This document shows positions 12,701 through 25,105 of a stretch of 64,000 nucleotides of DNA, one piece after another. The notes below the pieces were generated by a model. That model worked only from the letters and a program-made list of their open reading frames with translations, had not been told where the DNA came from and ran no database searches. The translations under genes were made by a program, and so were the position numbers. Source of the DNA: Strigops habroptila. Taxonomy: Eukaryota > Chordata > Aves > Psittaciformes > Psittacidae. The DNA lies in the NCBI RefSeq assembly GCF_004027225.2, contig NC_044279.2:51174744-51238743 (forward strand). The letters run 5' to 3'. Position 1 is the stretch's first letter. Each line of letters begins with the position of its first letter.

Positions 12701-15700
12701 GCCTCCACACCCCTTCTTTAGGAGGTGCTTTGTGTCTGTGTGTATCCCCCACCCCCAGAATGAATTCTGCTTTTATTTCCCATCATAAGTAATTTTCTGT
12801 GTCACTGGAGAGGAGGTGGAGTGTTTAGCACAATATGGAGCAAATTCAATTTAAAAATAAACTATTGGCTTGCTTGCTTCTGTTGCTCTGGAGGTGGTTT
12901 TTTAATACGCCTAGGTGCTGCCAGGTTTCAAATGAAGTAAATGGCATTTTGGATTAATCTCCAAAATACTAAATCAGTGTCAAGTTTGAAGTCACACTAT
13001 TTGAAATCTGCTATGGATGTTCTTTGTTCTACCTCTTGTGTGGTGTCCCTTAACTCCCATACACTTATTACATTTACTACAAAGACCTGCCTTCCTTAGC
13101 ATAATCTTGTCACAATCTCTGAGAGAACTTCATCCAGAGCACCTGTCCTTTAAGTCCTCCTACTTCTTCATCTGTTCCAACGTCTCATCTCACATACCCA
13201 CCCTTCCCTCCTAGTGCCTTTTCAGTGTTAATGTTGCAACTGTTTGTAAAAGCTGTGGAATTTTTTCATATGGTTGTATAGGAGATACTGTTTCAAATAA
13301 AGGTTGACATATAAGTATCTGTGCCCTCATCTCTGAGAGCTTGGCTTTAAGGTCTTAAATATTTCTTAATCCTTGATTGTAAGATTAGGGACAGCAGTGA
13401 AAGATAGGCATCCTTTTTAAGTAGTCAGATGCCTAGTTTTAAATGTGTAATTTTATTTTGGAAGATGAAAATGTGACAAAAAACACAAAGAAAAAGGTGG
13501 GGGAAAAATCCTCTAACTTTTTTGGCTGCAGTACCTCAGAGGAATGACTAATCACATTAACACTGCTAGACTTGAAATAAACGCACTGTTGGCTGAAATA
13601 GGTGGCCTGAGTGGCTCACCTAATTTGCATTCTAGACCATCAGTCCTGACAGCTTTTTGGGTAACTCTTTCCCAGAAACAGGGGAGGAAAAAAGCATACA
13701 GGAGGTATTTCACATCAAATTTCCTGACTGTGTCTGTAGTAGTGTCACCAAATGAGCTTCAGCCGCACTAGATACTGGACCTTTGTGTTTCAGGGATGGA
13801 ACACTGTATTTATTCCTTTCAGAACAAGAACAACTTCTTTAGGGCTGGTTCACCATAAGTTGGAAAAAGCAGTTTCCTTTCACAGCTAACCTGTAGGATC
13901 TCAGGGCTGCTTTGCAGTAGTGTTAAAAGGCAGCTCTGTTGGCTGATGTAGCATCTGTCTCTCTCCTCCAGTAGGCAGATGCTTAGCCTAGGGGTGTTGT
14001 GTTCTCTTCAGTGCTTTTCTGAAATACAAACTGGCACTTCAAAATACACAGTAAACCACCAGCATGAGTTAAAAGATGTAATTGTCTTAGTGATGTTAAA
14101 AACCTGGCATTTTTCCTTTAAAGACTGGAAATTAGTACACTTGGCAGTGCCACCTGTTAGTGGCAGTGTTCGACAAGAGTCTGTGCCTTGGGCACAGAGC
14201 TGAAACTTCAGTTCCTTCTAAGTCAGGTCCATCTCACAAAATACCAATTATGACTGATGAACGTCAGCAAAAAGCACAGACAGTTCATCTGCTTTCTGCA
14301 GAAACATATTTTGAAATGCACCAACTTGAAGAATCATTGAGAAGGGGCAGACACAATCTTTTTAGCAATTGTACTGGGGAGGAGTGTAAATGAAATATGC
14401 TGAAGGGATAACAGCAATTGAAAAAGCAGCTTTACAAAGTGTTTCTCCTCCAGCAATACCAAATCACATTCGGGGGGGGGAGGAATCTGATCTTTTCCAT
14501 CCTTTGCTGTCTCTTGGTTCCTTCTACATCACAACCTCATTTGAACTTCAGCTTGTTCCCAAAAGAATTACTTTTAAAAAAGCATGTATTTAAAAAGTAG
14601 GTCACCTCTACTGGAAGACAGTATTTAGTAATCAGAATTAATTTCATATCATGGAAGGTTTGTTTTTCTTCTCAGCTTTATCTAATCTTCCTACAGAATG
14701 ATTGAAGTATCTACAAATGTACGTTAGCCTTAATTGTTTGTTACAGCTGTAGAAAAATTAATTTATCATCTCTCAGAGTATGCATTCGCTGTGCTAATGC
14801 TGGTCTCACAGCCTTGGTTAGAGAATTGGTTTTGAGGACTCCTGGAATCCAGAACCTTCATAGCTAGAAAATCTCTTGCTAATTATTGATACAGCTTTGA
14901 GGATCTGATTTTATTCCCCCTCCTCCTGCACCCCCTCCCCCCCAATTCTAGTTATTGCATTGGCCATAGGGCAAATTCCATGTATTTTTTTTTTTTTTTA
15001 TGCATATATCTATACATGTACCCACCAGTACACTTGTACACCCAAGATTTTCATATGAGGTCAAAGTGTTGGTTTTAATTGACAGACAGGGTATCCTGGT
15101 GAGGTTGAACCCTGGTGCAGGATCTGAGAGTAAGCAGCAGGTATACATGGGTTAAAATGAACATTTTTTTTCCTCAGATTAATAGAAATGCATGGTTTTT
15201 CTAAGCTTTTTAATCAAACTGTTCTGTATGTAGGTTTTCACTATTTTAAGTCTTTGTATGTTCAGTTTAGGTTTATGTTAATATTTAAGATTATCAGTGG
15301 TGAGAACTGGCTATTTTCTTATGGGGTGCTTTTTTTGGGGGTGAGAAGCGTCTTGCTAGCTCACATGAAAAAGAGGCTATTGACTAAGGTGGAAGCATTA
15401 TGGAGTATATTGTCAGTCTTGTGTGCAGGACAGTGGGCTTCAACTTGATTGAAGTCCTGCAGTTGATCACTATGCGTTTTTAGCAATAAATGATTAAAAA
15501 GTCACTAATAAAAAGTGGTGGGATACTGTGGAAACACTGGATATGAAGTCAAGCATGTTTTTCAAAGCAAGTTGGAACCTCAATTTGAAATCTACTTAGA
15601 GCTTAAAATTGGGTGGCTGGCTGCTATAACTATGTATTAGATTTGGTCTCTTGAGCCATGGTAAGTATGAGTAAATTGCAAGAACTCTCTAGAATACTTA

Positions 15701-18700
15701 ATGTAAAATTGCTTTTCTCAAACCTAATAAAATCCTGATACTGTACATATAAGCAAATATGAATCTTCCTGTTGAATGTCTGAGATGAGCTGTCCCCTCA
15801 CTGATGTTGTAGAAGGGATTTCCCCTGAAAAGAAATTTTCTGACTCTTTACACTTATTTAGTCACAGAAAGCTTTAAAGTTTTGCTGTCAGATCTTCAGC
15901 AAAAAGGAAGATTATTTAGAAAAAATTACTTTCCCTTTGAAGCGTATTACTTTAGAATTCAGCATATTCCTCTTTTAGTTGATAATTTGGCTTACTGGCA
16001 TGTTACATTGCACTTGATTTATTTTGAATTAAAAAATGGTGCTTTTTTATTTACACGGCTGTCTGTTAAATTGAGTAATCTGACCATGGAAACCAATATG
16101 GAATCAAGATAAAAGCTGCTTTACATGCACTGTTTTAAAGCTGAGGGCAGACGTGTGTCTCAACTAACAAAGACAACTTTGTAGGTGTGTGGATGTACAT
16201 ATACATATACATGTGCATGTATGTATGTACACCTTTTGTCTCCCCAGCTCTTAGAGCTCACTGACCGTAAGTCTTCCATGTGAAATCCGCATTGTGGTAT
16301 GACACTTAGAAAGCTGTTTTCATGGATTGCTAACTTGCTTCCCATGTGTCAAAAATGTTGGTGAGGCTTTTAAATGTTCCCTGCAAACAGCTTTATCTTC
16401 CAGTGCTTCTGTCGTTTGATATCTCCCTAATATGAAGTGGTTATTTGTCTTGCTGATGGGCAGCACTGCTGTTTAAATGTAGATGGATTCAGTTTTGCTT
16501 AATCTGCCAGTGACATTCTCAGGCCTCTGTGAATGGGTGAAACTCCATCATTTGGTTTAAGCATTGTGGGATTCCTGGAAATCACAAGCACACAGAATCA
16601 GTGAAGTCTCAGGGGTGTCACTGCAAAGGGTATGTTTTTCTGGTGGCCCCATTTGTTTCTAATCATGTTGAAAGACTCCTGGTGATCTCTTTCTGGTAGT
16701 CTTTTCTGTTACCTTTTTTTTTTTCCCCTCTCTTTTCCCCCACCCCCAGCTGAACTTTGTCATCCTGATTGTCTTGCCAAAGCTTCAAAACCATTACTGT
16801 ACAGTGTCCTTGAAAATTTCACATGGGCCTTCTTACAAGCAGGTCATTGCAATAGGCATTCTATTACAGAATACACGTTGGTAGTCTCTTCACTCTGTGC
16901 AGTCAGGTACACGACATTGGTAATTGAGTTTATTTTTCTCTCACATGATGATTTTCCTCTGAATTTCTTTTGCTTATTTAAAGCTTTTCTGTAGTGCTGT
17001 TTTGTGCCTTTGTCACACACATGGCATACTGATAGGTTCTTAAAGAAATAAATAATTGCAACCTACATTTGCAGGACTGCTTGTTTTTTTGTGGAACTAG
17101 GATATTTAGGACTCTTGGCATAAAGGTATTTAATGGTTTTACACAATTAATACAAAACCAGGCTCTTGTAATAGCTTGGAATATGATTTTGGCAGAACAA
17201 AGAAATACACTTGCTTTACACTTAATGGGGTGGTCTTGTGATCTTTGCTATTAGTTGTATTTATTTAAGCATGTACTGTGTGAATTTTAATATGGATTTG
17301 ACCATAGACTTGTATCAGAATTGAGGCAGTAATTTGAAATGGTCTAGTAGGACATTTGTTTTACTGTGCTTGTCTCCCATCAAGTAAACTGGAAGACATG
17401 CTGTCCCATTACCCTCAATATGAAAGGTCAAGTGCATCAAAATCACAAATGTAGTGCAGCCAAATCTGAAATGCTTCTGGGTCTACGTTTGTCAGAATTT
17501 ATGAAGTCAGGGAACAGCCTGTGTCAATGCAGCTGACAGTAGCGCAAACATCTTCTAAGGTATTCACTGTGTACAGCAGAATAGTGTTTCTTGCTTGGCC
17601 ATCATCCTCTCTGCTGTCTCTCCACCAGAAAAACACTGCTTTCCCTGATTTGAAGGAATGATTTTAAGGTATTACAGGTAGTTAGTGAAGTAACACTACC
17701 AGACTATCTGGTAGGATGTCATGATGAGACAATGATTTTATTTAGAAATTCCCTAAATAACCAGGTTTTATACAGGTGAATGTTCAAGCTTCTCAATCAT
17801 ATTCCATTTTGAGTTAACTTTCTGTATTTTTTTATTTAAATTGGGTGGACAAGTTAAGTTTATGATGAAGCTTTTTTCTCTTCCCTTTGCTCACTTTAAG
17901 GAAGCGGTTGACTTTGAAAATTTTAAATACGAGTATTTCATATTGGCATACTACCTCAGACACGTGAAAAAGTTCAGTGCTAGAACTGTGGGATCTAGCA
18001 CTGTAAACAGTTCACCTCTGTAAACACAGGTTTCCACTAGACCAGATAGGATTATGAAATGCACAGCAAGGAAAGACTGGAGTTCGGGGTGTGTATTCAA
18101 GCATATTTTTCATGTGAGTAGTGGTGCTTTCAGTGATGCTTTGTCAGGTTATTCTCTCTTCTCAGAGACAAAGCTGGGGCATGGGAGAAGGAATCTCCAA
18201 TTTATCTTGGTGTGTAGAATCTTTTCACTGCAGTCAACTGGGTTTTAACTTTTCTTCTATGTTTTCCTACTGTCTGTGGACATACTACTTTAAATTAGGA
18301 TGAGTCTGTGGAAGGACACAGTATTTCCAGTCCTTGAGGGGAAACAGTGGTGTATTGGTTCTCACGCCCCTATGTTATGATGTCCAACTGAAAAGTCTTT
18401 TAGCTACTCTAAAAATTACTCCGTTTAACCAATTAAGTCTAGAAGCAGGGAAAGGTAATAAGCAAATGCTCATAAGCAAATAGATCTTTTTTAACTACAG
18501 TACTGCCTTCATGCGGAAGCATAAATTTAATTAACAGAAAAGACAAACTAGCTGGGGGGGGGAGGAGGGGGAGGTGTGTGCACGAGTTTGGTTTTGATTC
18601 TCTTTGTCCTATCCTTGGAAGTGTTCAGGGCCGGGTTGGATAGGGTTCTGAACAGCCTGATCTAGTGGAAGACGTCCCTGAACATGGCAGGAGACAGGAT

Positions 18701-21700
18701 GAGATGACCTTTAAAGGTCCCTCCTAACCCAAACCATTCTATGATCTTCTGAAGATATTTATTTTCTTTATATGGTGGAAGTAACTCCTGCCTCTGGGGT
18801 GGACTTGCATTTTCACTTAGGCTCTTGTTTAAAACTTGTCAGACCTCAGCAAAGACATGCTGATTTAATTGTTTGGTTTGGGTATGGCTGTGTGGTGCCT
18901 GGACATTGCTCACGTGCTTGGGTTGCATCTGAAGTTTTTCTAATTGGTGTTTTACCTGTCACGGACAGTAACTGAGGCCTCAGAGGGCAACACAGGGAGT
19001 GTCATAAAGCCTTGCATTCTCCACTGATCCCATCTACTTTAACGCCTTAATGCATTTTAATCTTTTACCAGATCCCATATTACAAAATAATTTAATTGCA
19101 GCATTTCTCCTTAGGGACTAGGAGTCTGACAAAGCTGTGAACTTTGGTCATGTTTGGGTCCTTTTTTTTCTTTACCATGTGCATTTATTAACCAAGATGG
19201 AAAACCCTGTTAGAGACACCCAAGTAATATGTTGCTTGATTTTCCTTTGATGTCAGAGGGCAGTGTTTTTATCAGAGCTTGCCTTTCAGCCCCACAAATC
19301 CAGCTGCCTGGGAAAGATGATAAATCCTTGGGAATTCTCTGGTTTGTCACTTTCGTACCCAGGAGCACAAGATTTTAATAAGTTCCTTATTGCTAGCAAA
19401 TAAAACATGGATATCTGTGATTCTGAGTGGATTTTGTACTGACAGTTGAGATAAAGACATTCTTCCTCAGTTTCTTCTGACTTTCTGTTGTCCTGTGTGA
19501 GGGTACACAGCAATGGTGCACTATGCCTGCCACACAGATTAGTGTCTCCTCACCAAACAGTGCCAACCTTTTCTGTTCCATGAAAATCTTGTATCAAAAC
19601 TGCTTTGCTATCTTTCTGGACTCTAACGTATTCTGTATTATGTCTTTTTTTAAATGGAGAATAACATGACAAAATACATGTATTTTCTTAGCCCAAGGTG
19701 GCCTAATGTCCTACTACATCTTTTTCCTGTCCCATTCCTTGTGAAATGTTGCTCGCTTTGTTTACATTAGACTTCCTCAATGACACGTTGCAGGCATGTA
19801 GTTTACCACATGTTTATTTACTTGCACATGAGCTTTGAGGAGGGCATATTGGGAGTTAGTAATGTCCGTGATTAAGATCACTATGAGCTTGCAGAGCTCA
19901 CAGGTATTGCAGTGAGTATGTTCACTAATGCATGCTCCTAGTAAGCACACACAGGATGTGTCAAAGCAAGTGATTAAACTGATCTGTATTTCTTTGCACA
20001 AGCTGTTGGAAGCAGCTGTGAGAAAATAAAGTGGAAACTTAAGGGTGTAGCATGCAGAATCTGTTGCACAGTTATTTCTGTGATCATGAGCTGGCTACTT
20101 CTGTTCCAAAAAATGTATTTAGAAATGTCTCAAATAGGGTTATGGATGTTCAAGAAAGTTGTGAGCAAATATCTATTGAGGATAATTCTGGCTAATACTT
20201 CTTGAAATTTTGATTATTTTTTTTTAACCCCAGGATCATAGGTTTGAATGAAAAATCTATTGCACCAAACTCTTTTAAAACTGTTTATTGTGTGCATTAA
20301 TATTGGAAAGAAAACAGTGGGAGCTCTGGAGGGAACAGGAAGTAGATTTGATTCACAGTGGGGGAAATGAATGTAGAAGTCGAGCCAGTTGTATGTGCTA
20401 TGGCTCAATGCTGAATGAAGCCAGAACAAATTGCTGATAAGCCTGGCTTGGTTTTTTTTCCACCCTAAGTGCCTTGTACACCCCGTGAGCACATTGCTGC
20501 GCACAGTGTGTGGATAGTCACACTTAAGTCTGGCCGCTTGATTCTGTCTGTGTGCTGAAGTGCTACTAAAAAGCTGATCTTAAGCTGATCTGTCACTGCT
20601 ACTTTTTCTCCTGTAGCACCTCAAAATCTTATCTTTAGATGTATCATGATGCGTGTTGTAAAAGGCAGACTTTGGGGTTTACTTCCACTACCTGATTTTT
20701 GATCTGTCTCTTTGTTTATGGGAATGCTTAGGAATTGTCTGTCTTCTCTATGGAGGTACTTAATGCTGTAACCTCTGATGAAGAGCAATTCCCCAGCCTC
20801 AGTCAGTGCGTGGGGATAACAGCAGTCAACTGTAAACCTTCCAAAGTCTGTGATCAGATGTATTCTGCAAACCTGCCTAAGCACAGAGGATGACTTTAGT
20901 ATGCTGTTAGCATGCTAAAGATGTGCTGTTATCCTTGTCCAGGCTCCATGCACAGTATCAGTCTGGCCACAGGTGTTGTAGGTGTCAGCTGCTGTCCTGC
21001 TACGTGGGGATATTTATGCATGAAGGTGGATGCTTGCACTAGGCAAGGAACAACTGCATTAGGTATGCATAGCGTTAGAAATGAATGCATTGCTCCAACA
21101 GTCATCATAGACAAAGTGGATATAGCAGATTTGCATAGTAATTTGTTTTGAAGTTCAGTTGGTTACATGGACTGAGGTATGTCTAAGCTGTGATTTGTGA
21201 TTGAAGTTGCTTGCTGCAATTCTGTGCAGAAGCAGAACCTTATATAAATTTTACTCTAAAAATCCTCTGGCCTGGGGAAGGAAAGTTCCGCATGAAAGCA
21301 CAGGATTTCAAGAAGTTGCTTCTCTTCCCACCCCCCTCTAGTTACAAAAAGGTAATTGCTCAAGACATCAGTTCTTTCTGAGCATTCGCTTTACAAAAAT
21401 TGCTAAGGCAGGTTTCAATAGCAAGTGAGACTGCTTTCTTTACTCGCCAACATAAAGTTGCAAGTTAGGGATATCCTCTAATTTTCCATGAAGGCTTAAA
21501 TCTTTTCTGCTGTTGATGAAGTAGCAATATTGTGTAAATATCTCACTGTAAGACTTCTGATTGATATCAAGGTCCTTTCTTCAATTGGGACAGGCAGAGA
21601 TAGTTAAAAAAATAAAATTATATTTTAGGATTTTGTTAAGGAGAGCGTACTGCCAATGTACTACCCAACACTTTCTTTTCAAATATATTTGACCACAAGT

Positions 21701-23947
21701 TAATTAAGTATGACTTTCTCTGTTGGCTGATAAATACTGGGATGCTCCTGCCTGGTTTGTTTCGCTTTAATATACCTAAAGAAGGAGATGGATTGTAGAA
21801 CCTCGTAGTCTGTTCCAGATAGAATGGTTTAATGTCTGTGTTCAGGGATCACTTGCTGTAGTGCTAATAGCCGTGTTCTCCTGTTGTCCTATTTCACTAC
21901 GTGCCCTGAAACATCCAGGCAAATAGTTGAGACTTGACTGTTTTGGTGTCCAGCTGGTTTGCCTCCTAAAGTTTTGAGGATGTTGCTGTGTCGGGAATTA
22001 TTCTGAAAGGTCTCTAAAGAATTTTCACTACTGTTCTTCAACTGCAAGAGGAAATTGCACTCCCTCCGACTTCATGAGAACCTAATTACCATTTCCTTCG
22101 GAAGAACATCTGTAGGGCTGTGAATGAGCGAGCTGTAACAAAACAAAAAACTCCTGTGATATTATTTCACCTCCCTGGTTCCTGATGTTCGGTTCCTATT
22201 GGAAAGCCCTACCTAGCCTTTCTTCATTTTGATACACTTCAAAGAAAACAACCCTTTTGAGCCTGCTGCCCATTAATAAAGCAGCTAAATTGGGTTATCT
22301 AGCTTGCAACAAGAGGTATTCTCATAAAGAATCTGGTAGGTTTTCCCCTATTAGTAGTAGAGGGAGAACCACTGTGGCCTTGATAATTTGAGTCTCTGAA
22401 CTAAAAAAAGAAAAAAGGAGAAATACGAATTGGGGGAGGAGTTAAATCTTTCTCCCACTCCCTTATACCTGGTTTAAAACCTGCCAGCCCCTCTGAGTAA
22501 TTCATCAATCATACAAACATTGACCCTAGTTTTTGGACAGGGAAAGTATTACATGCTTAGCTTAAAAAGTAAAAAGAAAATCCCATACCCCACCAAAGAA
22601 GGACATCTGTTTCTAACTTCAGCTTTTTATTTTTTTATCTTTCATTTTTTTTTGTTGGTAAATCTCCCAGACAACAGCAGTTCTGTAGAGAGTTTAAATA
22701 TGAAGGAATGGCAGGACGGGCTAAGGGCACTTCTACCGAACATTAACATCAACTTTGGTGGACTGCCCAATGCTTCTTCCCCCTCCAACGCCAACCACAG
22801 TGTACCAACGTCCAACACTGCCACCACCGACAGCCTGAATTGGGACAGCCCTGGCAGCTGGATGGACCCCGCAATCATCACAGGTAACCGTTTCTCACTC
22901 CTTCAGCTCCGCTGGCAAACCATCAAATGGGTATTTGGCACAAACTGATTTAACATCTGGAAAAAGTCAGTATGCGGTGGTCTCTTCCAGCTTCCATCCA
23001 CAAAACCTCGAGGGTCCAGGAATTTTTGTGGAACCGCTAGGTATAACAATGTGTCACTGAGGCCTTTGCAATGCATGCCCGGGAGCTTTGCAGGCAGTCA
23101 GGCGGATCAGCACTTACCTATAGGGTCAATCCGTAGGTGTCCCTTCTGTAGGGTGGCATGTCCGGTATGTGCGCCGCTGGTCCTGAGGCACTGAAAGCAT
23201 TCACTGGACTTTGTTATTTAAAAAGGGACATACTCCACTTGTTTATAAAGCTCTCTTTTATAAGGCTGTCTGGTTGTGTTTCCCTGTTAGAGAGGCTGAA
23301 GCATGATTCAAGCAGGCAGAGTAGGAGGTGAAGCATGCAGCATACTGGTAGTTTGGTGTGGTAAGGTCACGTCAACAGGGATGCAGTCCTTGCAAAGGAT
23401 GTTTGATAGAAAAATGTGTGGTTATGAAGTGCTCTGAGGGGGAACTTTTTCCTGTCTGGATTTAATGTTAAATGTTTTGCGGGCAGGGTAATTATATATG
23501 ATAATGTAAAATGCATTCGCTGTACAAACTAATCATGTTTTCTCACTGTTGCTTTTTGTTAGGTTAAATTCACCTCCTTCATGCTCACCTTACTGCTTCT
23601 GCTCTGACTTGCCTGTATCCCTGTTTTTTTTTCTTTTCTTCATAGGTATCCCAGCCTCCACAGGAAACAGTTTAGACACCCTTCAAGATGACAATCCTCC
23701 ACATTGGCTAAAATCTCTTCAGGCCCTCACAGAGGTGGACGGCCCCAGTGCAGCACCATCACAGACGCACCACAGTAACCCCTTCGGCACACAGATCCCT
23801 CTGCACAGAGCCAGTTGGAATCCCTACTCTCCTCCTTCAAACCCCACCAGCTTCCATTCCCCACCTCCAGGCTTTCAGACAGCCTTCAGACCCCCCAGTA
23901 AAACCCCCACAGATCTACTACAGAGCTCAGCGCTGGATCGTCATTAG
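586..23947 (+). CDS. CNOT4: CCR4-NOT transcription complex subunit 4, 3' part of gene (6 coding exons)
   Basis: CNOT4 is a RING-type E3 ubiquitin ligase that associates with the CCR4-NOT deadenylase complex and acts in mRNA decay and ribosome-associated quality control. The exons seen are 586-741, 3445-3502, 3784-4033, 5949-6446, 22671-22883 and 23646-23947; all have GT/AG borders and matching phases (2,0,1,1,1). Together they give about 491 codons ending in the stop TAG at 23945-23947. The product is the Ser/Pro/Asn-rich, largely disordered C-terminal half, and it is nearly the same as the vertebrate CNOT4 I remember, including the ending DLLQSSALDRH. The N-terminal RING and RRM domains are upstream of the window, so the gene is partial here. 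The start codon is not visible. I see no frameshift or internal stop. Confidence 0.97.
742..3444 (+). other. CNOT4 intron
   Basis: About 2.7 kb between two CNOT4 exons. It holds a T16 run near 2117-2132 and otherwise unremarkable AT-rich sequence; I see no gene or recognised repeat family in it. Confidence 0.85.
3445..3502 (+). CDS. CNOT4: CNOT4 coding exon B (58 bp)
   Basis: Small exon between TTTTGCAG and CAG|GTAAGA encoding PIDKPSDSLSIGNGDSSQQ. It completes the Gly codon split with the preceding exon and leaves in phase 0. Its length is not a multiple of three, so skipping it would shift the frame. Confidence 0.95.
3784..4033 (+). CDS. CNOT4: CNOT4 coding exon C (250 bp)
   Basis: Acceptor CTTGCCTGTAG, donor TCAG|GTTTGT (a weaker but valid donor). 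It encodes 83 residues rich in Ser, Pro and Asn, including TPSPPPGL and the run ending PEPQSLFTS, and leaves in phase 1. The 281-bp intron before it (3503-3783) is the shortest of the visible CNOT4 introns. Confidence 0.95.
4034..5948 (+). other. CNOT4 intron
   Basis: AT-rich intron. It contains a G-run cluster at 5421-5437 (eight G, then GGG and GGG) that fits a G-quadruplex pattern, and a small AT-rich inverted repeat at 4596-4615. No gene is seen. Confidence 0.85.
5949..6446 (+). CDS. CNOT4: CNOT4 coding exon D (498 bp), with candidate CAF40-binding helix
   Basis: Largest visible exon, entered in phase 1 and left in phase 1 (ATATCAG|GTAGGT). It encodes 166 residues. Near its start is a short segment that looks helical and amphipathic, FDPFDITRKALADLIEKEL at 6032-6088, inside otherwise disordered Ser/Pro/Asn-rich sequence. 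A CAF40(CNOT9)-binding motif is described in metazoan NOT4 proteins, and this helix is my candidate for it (inference). Reading into the intron would add only Gly-Arg before a stop. Confidence 0.96.
10791..11022 (-). repeat. CR1 LINE 3' fragment
   Basis: Antisense CR1 3' end: starts TCATAGAATGGGTTGGGTTGG, continues with GGACCTTAAGATCATCTAG and GGGCAACCTGTTCCAGTGCC, the usual avian CR1 landmarks. It becomes too diverged to follow near 11020. Confidence 0.85.
16195..16230. repeat. TACATA/TGTATG simple repeat
   Basis: Alternating purine-pyrimidine run of (TACATA) followed by (TGTATG) units, partly self-complementary, in the large CNOT4 intron. Confidence 0.7.
18619..18750 (+). repeat. CR1 LINE 3' fragment
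   Basis: Sense CR1 3' end: AGTGTTCAGGGCCGGGTTGGA, GATCTAGTGGAAG, AGGTCCCTCCTAACCCAAACC and the terminal ATTCTATGATCTTCT. Confidence 0.85.
22671..22883 (+). CDS. CNOT4: CNOT4 coding exon E (213 bp, symmetric)
   Basis: Acceptor AAATCTCCCAG, donor ATCACAG|GTAACC. Both borders are phase 1, so its 71 codons can be skipped without a frameshift. It encodes DNSSSVESLNMKEWQDGLRA, then LLPNININFGGLPN and a Ser/Asn/Thr-rich segment. The MKEWQDGLRALLPNI part is the most helix-prone piece in this half of the protein. Confidence 0.95.
22884..23645 (+). other. CNOT4 last intron
   Basis: A 762-bp intron ending in a CTGTTTTTTTTTCTTTTCTTCATAG acceptor. Nothing else is recognised in it. Confidence 0.85.
23646..23947 (+). 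CDS. CNOT4: CNOT4 terminal coding exon F
   Basis: Enters in phase 1 (G|GT ATC CCA) and runs 99 codons to the stop TAG at 23945-23947. It encodes the conserved C terminus including DDNPPHWLKSLQALTE, a Pro/Ser-rich segment and the ending DLLQSSALDRH. Confidence 0.96.
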
Positions 23948-24206
23948 GAATGGAGGAAGAATTAAAAAAAGAAAAAGAAAACCCAAAACGTTAGAAATGC
24001 AGGAAGTGTCCCACCCTGACTCCTCCCCATGCCCACCTACTGTTCCCTGTCATATCTTTCTTTCTGAAGAATCCAGTTCCTGATCAAACTTTCCCCCCCC
24101 AAATGCAATGCCATCACAGGGTCATGACTGTATCTTTTTGTTAAGTTTCTGCTGAGCCAGTGTTTGAAATACACAGTTTGAAATATTTCTAACCATTCTA
24201 AGGGGG

Positions 24207-24235
24207 AAAAAAAAAAAAAAAGAGAGAGAGAGAGA
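24207..24235 (+). repeat. Poly-A / (GA)n simple repeat in CNOT4 3' UTR
   Basis: About sixteen A residues followed by about six GA units, on the transcribed sense strand. Confidence 0.75.
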
Positions 24236-25079
24236 AATCAAAATGCAGTCTCAATGCTTAAGGAGAATATTACTGTCTTATGTCTTTTGCATATGAGTAT
24301 TTCCGCCTCGTGGAAAAGTGTCAATCTGCAGTAGAGGAAAAATGCAATGCAGAATCAAATGCAGAGACATGAAAAGAATATTTCATTTAAATGACATTAC
24401 TGAACATGTGGGGCAAGCAGTGGCCTAGCATTTATTTTGCATTCAGTGTGGCACTACACAGGGAAATTGCTATGTTGGGGTTTGGTTTGGTTTTTATTTT
24501 TTTTTTCTTTTGAGAAGGGGATTTTATTGTGTCAGTCAGTTTGACATGAAGTGTGTTGAAAGACAGAACACTTATAGCTATGAGTAACTGGCATGTTGCT
24601 AAAGAGTGGTTTAAAGAGGGGAGAATAAGATTTTTCTTTAATTTTGGCTTTAGATTTAAAGTAAACCTTAATGTTTTAAAAGTATTCACAGATTTAATAC
24701 CTAGCGTATACATAATATAATTATAAGCAGCTGAAACACGAGTGATATTTACTTCAGTCTTTCTGTCTCCTCTGTTTAGTCTCTCTTTCTTTTTTTTTTT
24801 TTTTTTTTAAAAATATTTTTTTGAAATTAAAAAAAAAAGATCCACCTGATTAGGGCACTCTGGGATAGCACTGCATTGGGGCCACATGATCACCATCAGG
24901 AGCAACCTCTGACCTCCTCTGCCTGCAGCTTTTACTTAACCCTGTAGTTTCTGGACGTTTGTGCAGTATTGAAAAGACAGGAAAAAAAGAAACAGATAAA
25001 TAAACATGGTTATAACCTGACGCTAAAACTAAAACCAAGGAAATGTACCTCTTTCTTCAGAATTAAAACTAAAATCTTA

Positions 25080-25085
25080 AATAAA
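25080..25085 (+). terminator. Candidate CNOT4 polyadenylation signal
   Basis: AATAAA followed 20-60 bases later by GACTTTGTGTTTGC and a long T-run, a normal downstream element. Another AATAAA at 24999-25004 could also serve. Confidence 0.6.
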
Positions 25086-25105
25086 ACAGAAAACTTGATG
25101 ATGAC

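Larger units (their letters stand above)
6447..22670 (+). other. CNOT4 large intron (16.2 kb)
   Basis: Long intron between the exon ending in ISG and the exon beginning in NSSS. It holds two CR1 fragments (10791-11022 and 18619-18750), a TACATA/TGTATG simple repeat (16195-16230), G-rich runs at 14471 and 18554-18575, and several T or A homopolymers. No open frame on either strand looks like a gene. Confidence 0.85.
23948..25105 (+). other. CNOT4: CNOT4 3' UTR (inferred extent)
   Basis: Runs from the stop codon to a likely cleavage site after the AATAAA at 25080. It contains an A16 run followed by GA repeats (about 24207-24235) and a T19/A-rich/T7/A10 arrangement at 24790-24838. The end is inferred from the signal and the GT/T-rich tract that follows, not from transcript data; longer forms are possible. 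Confidence 0.7.
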
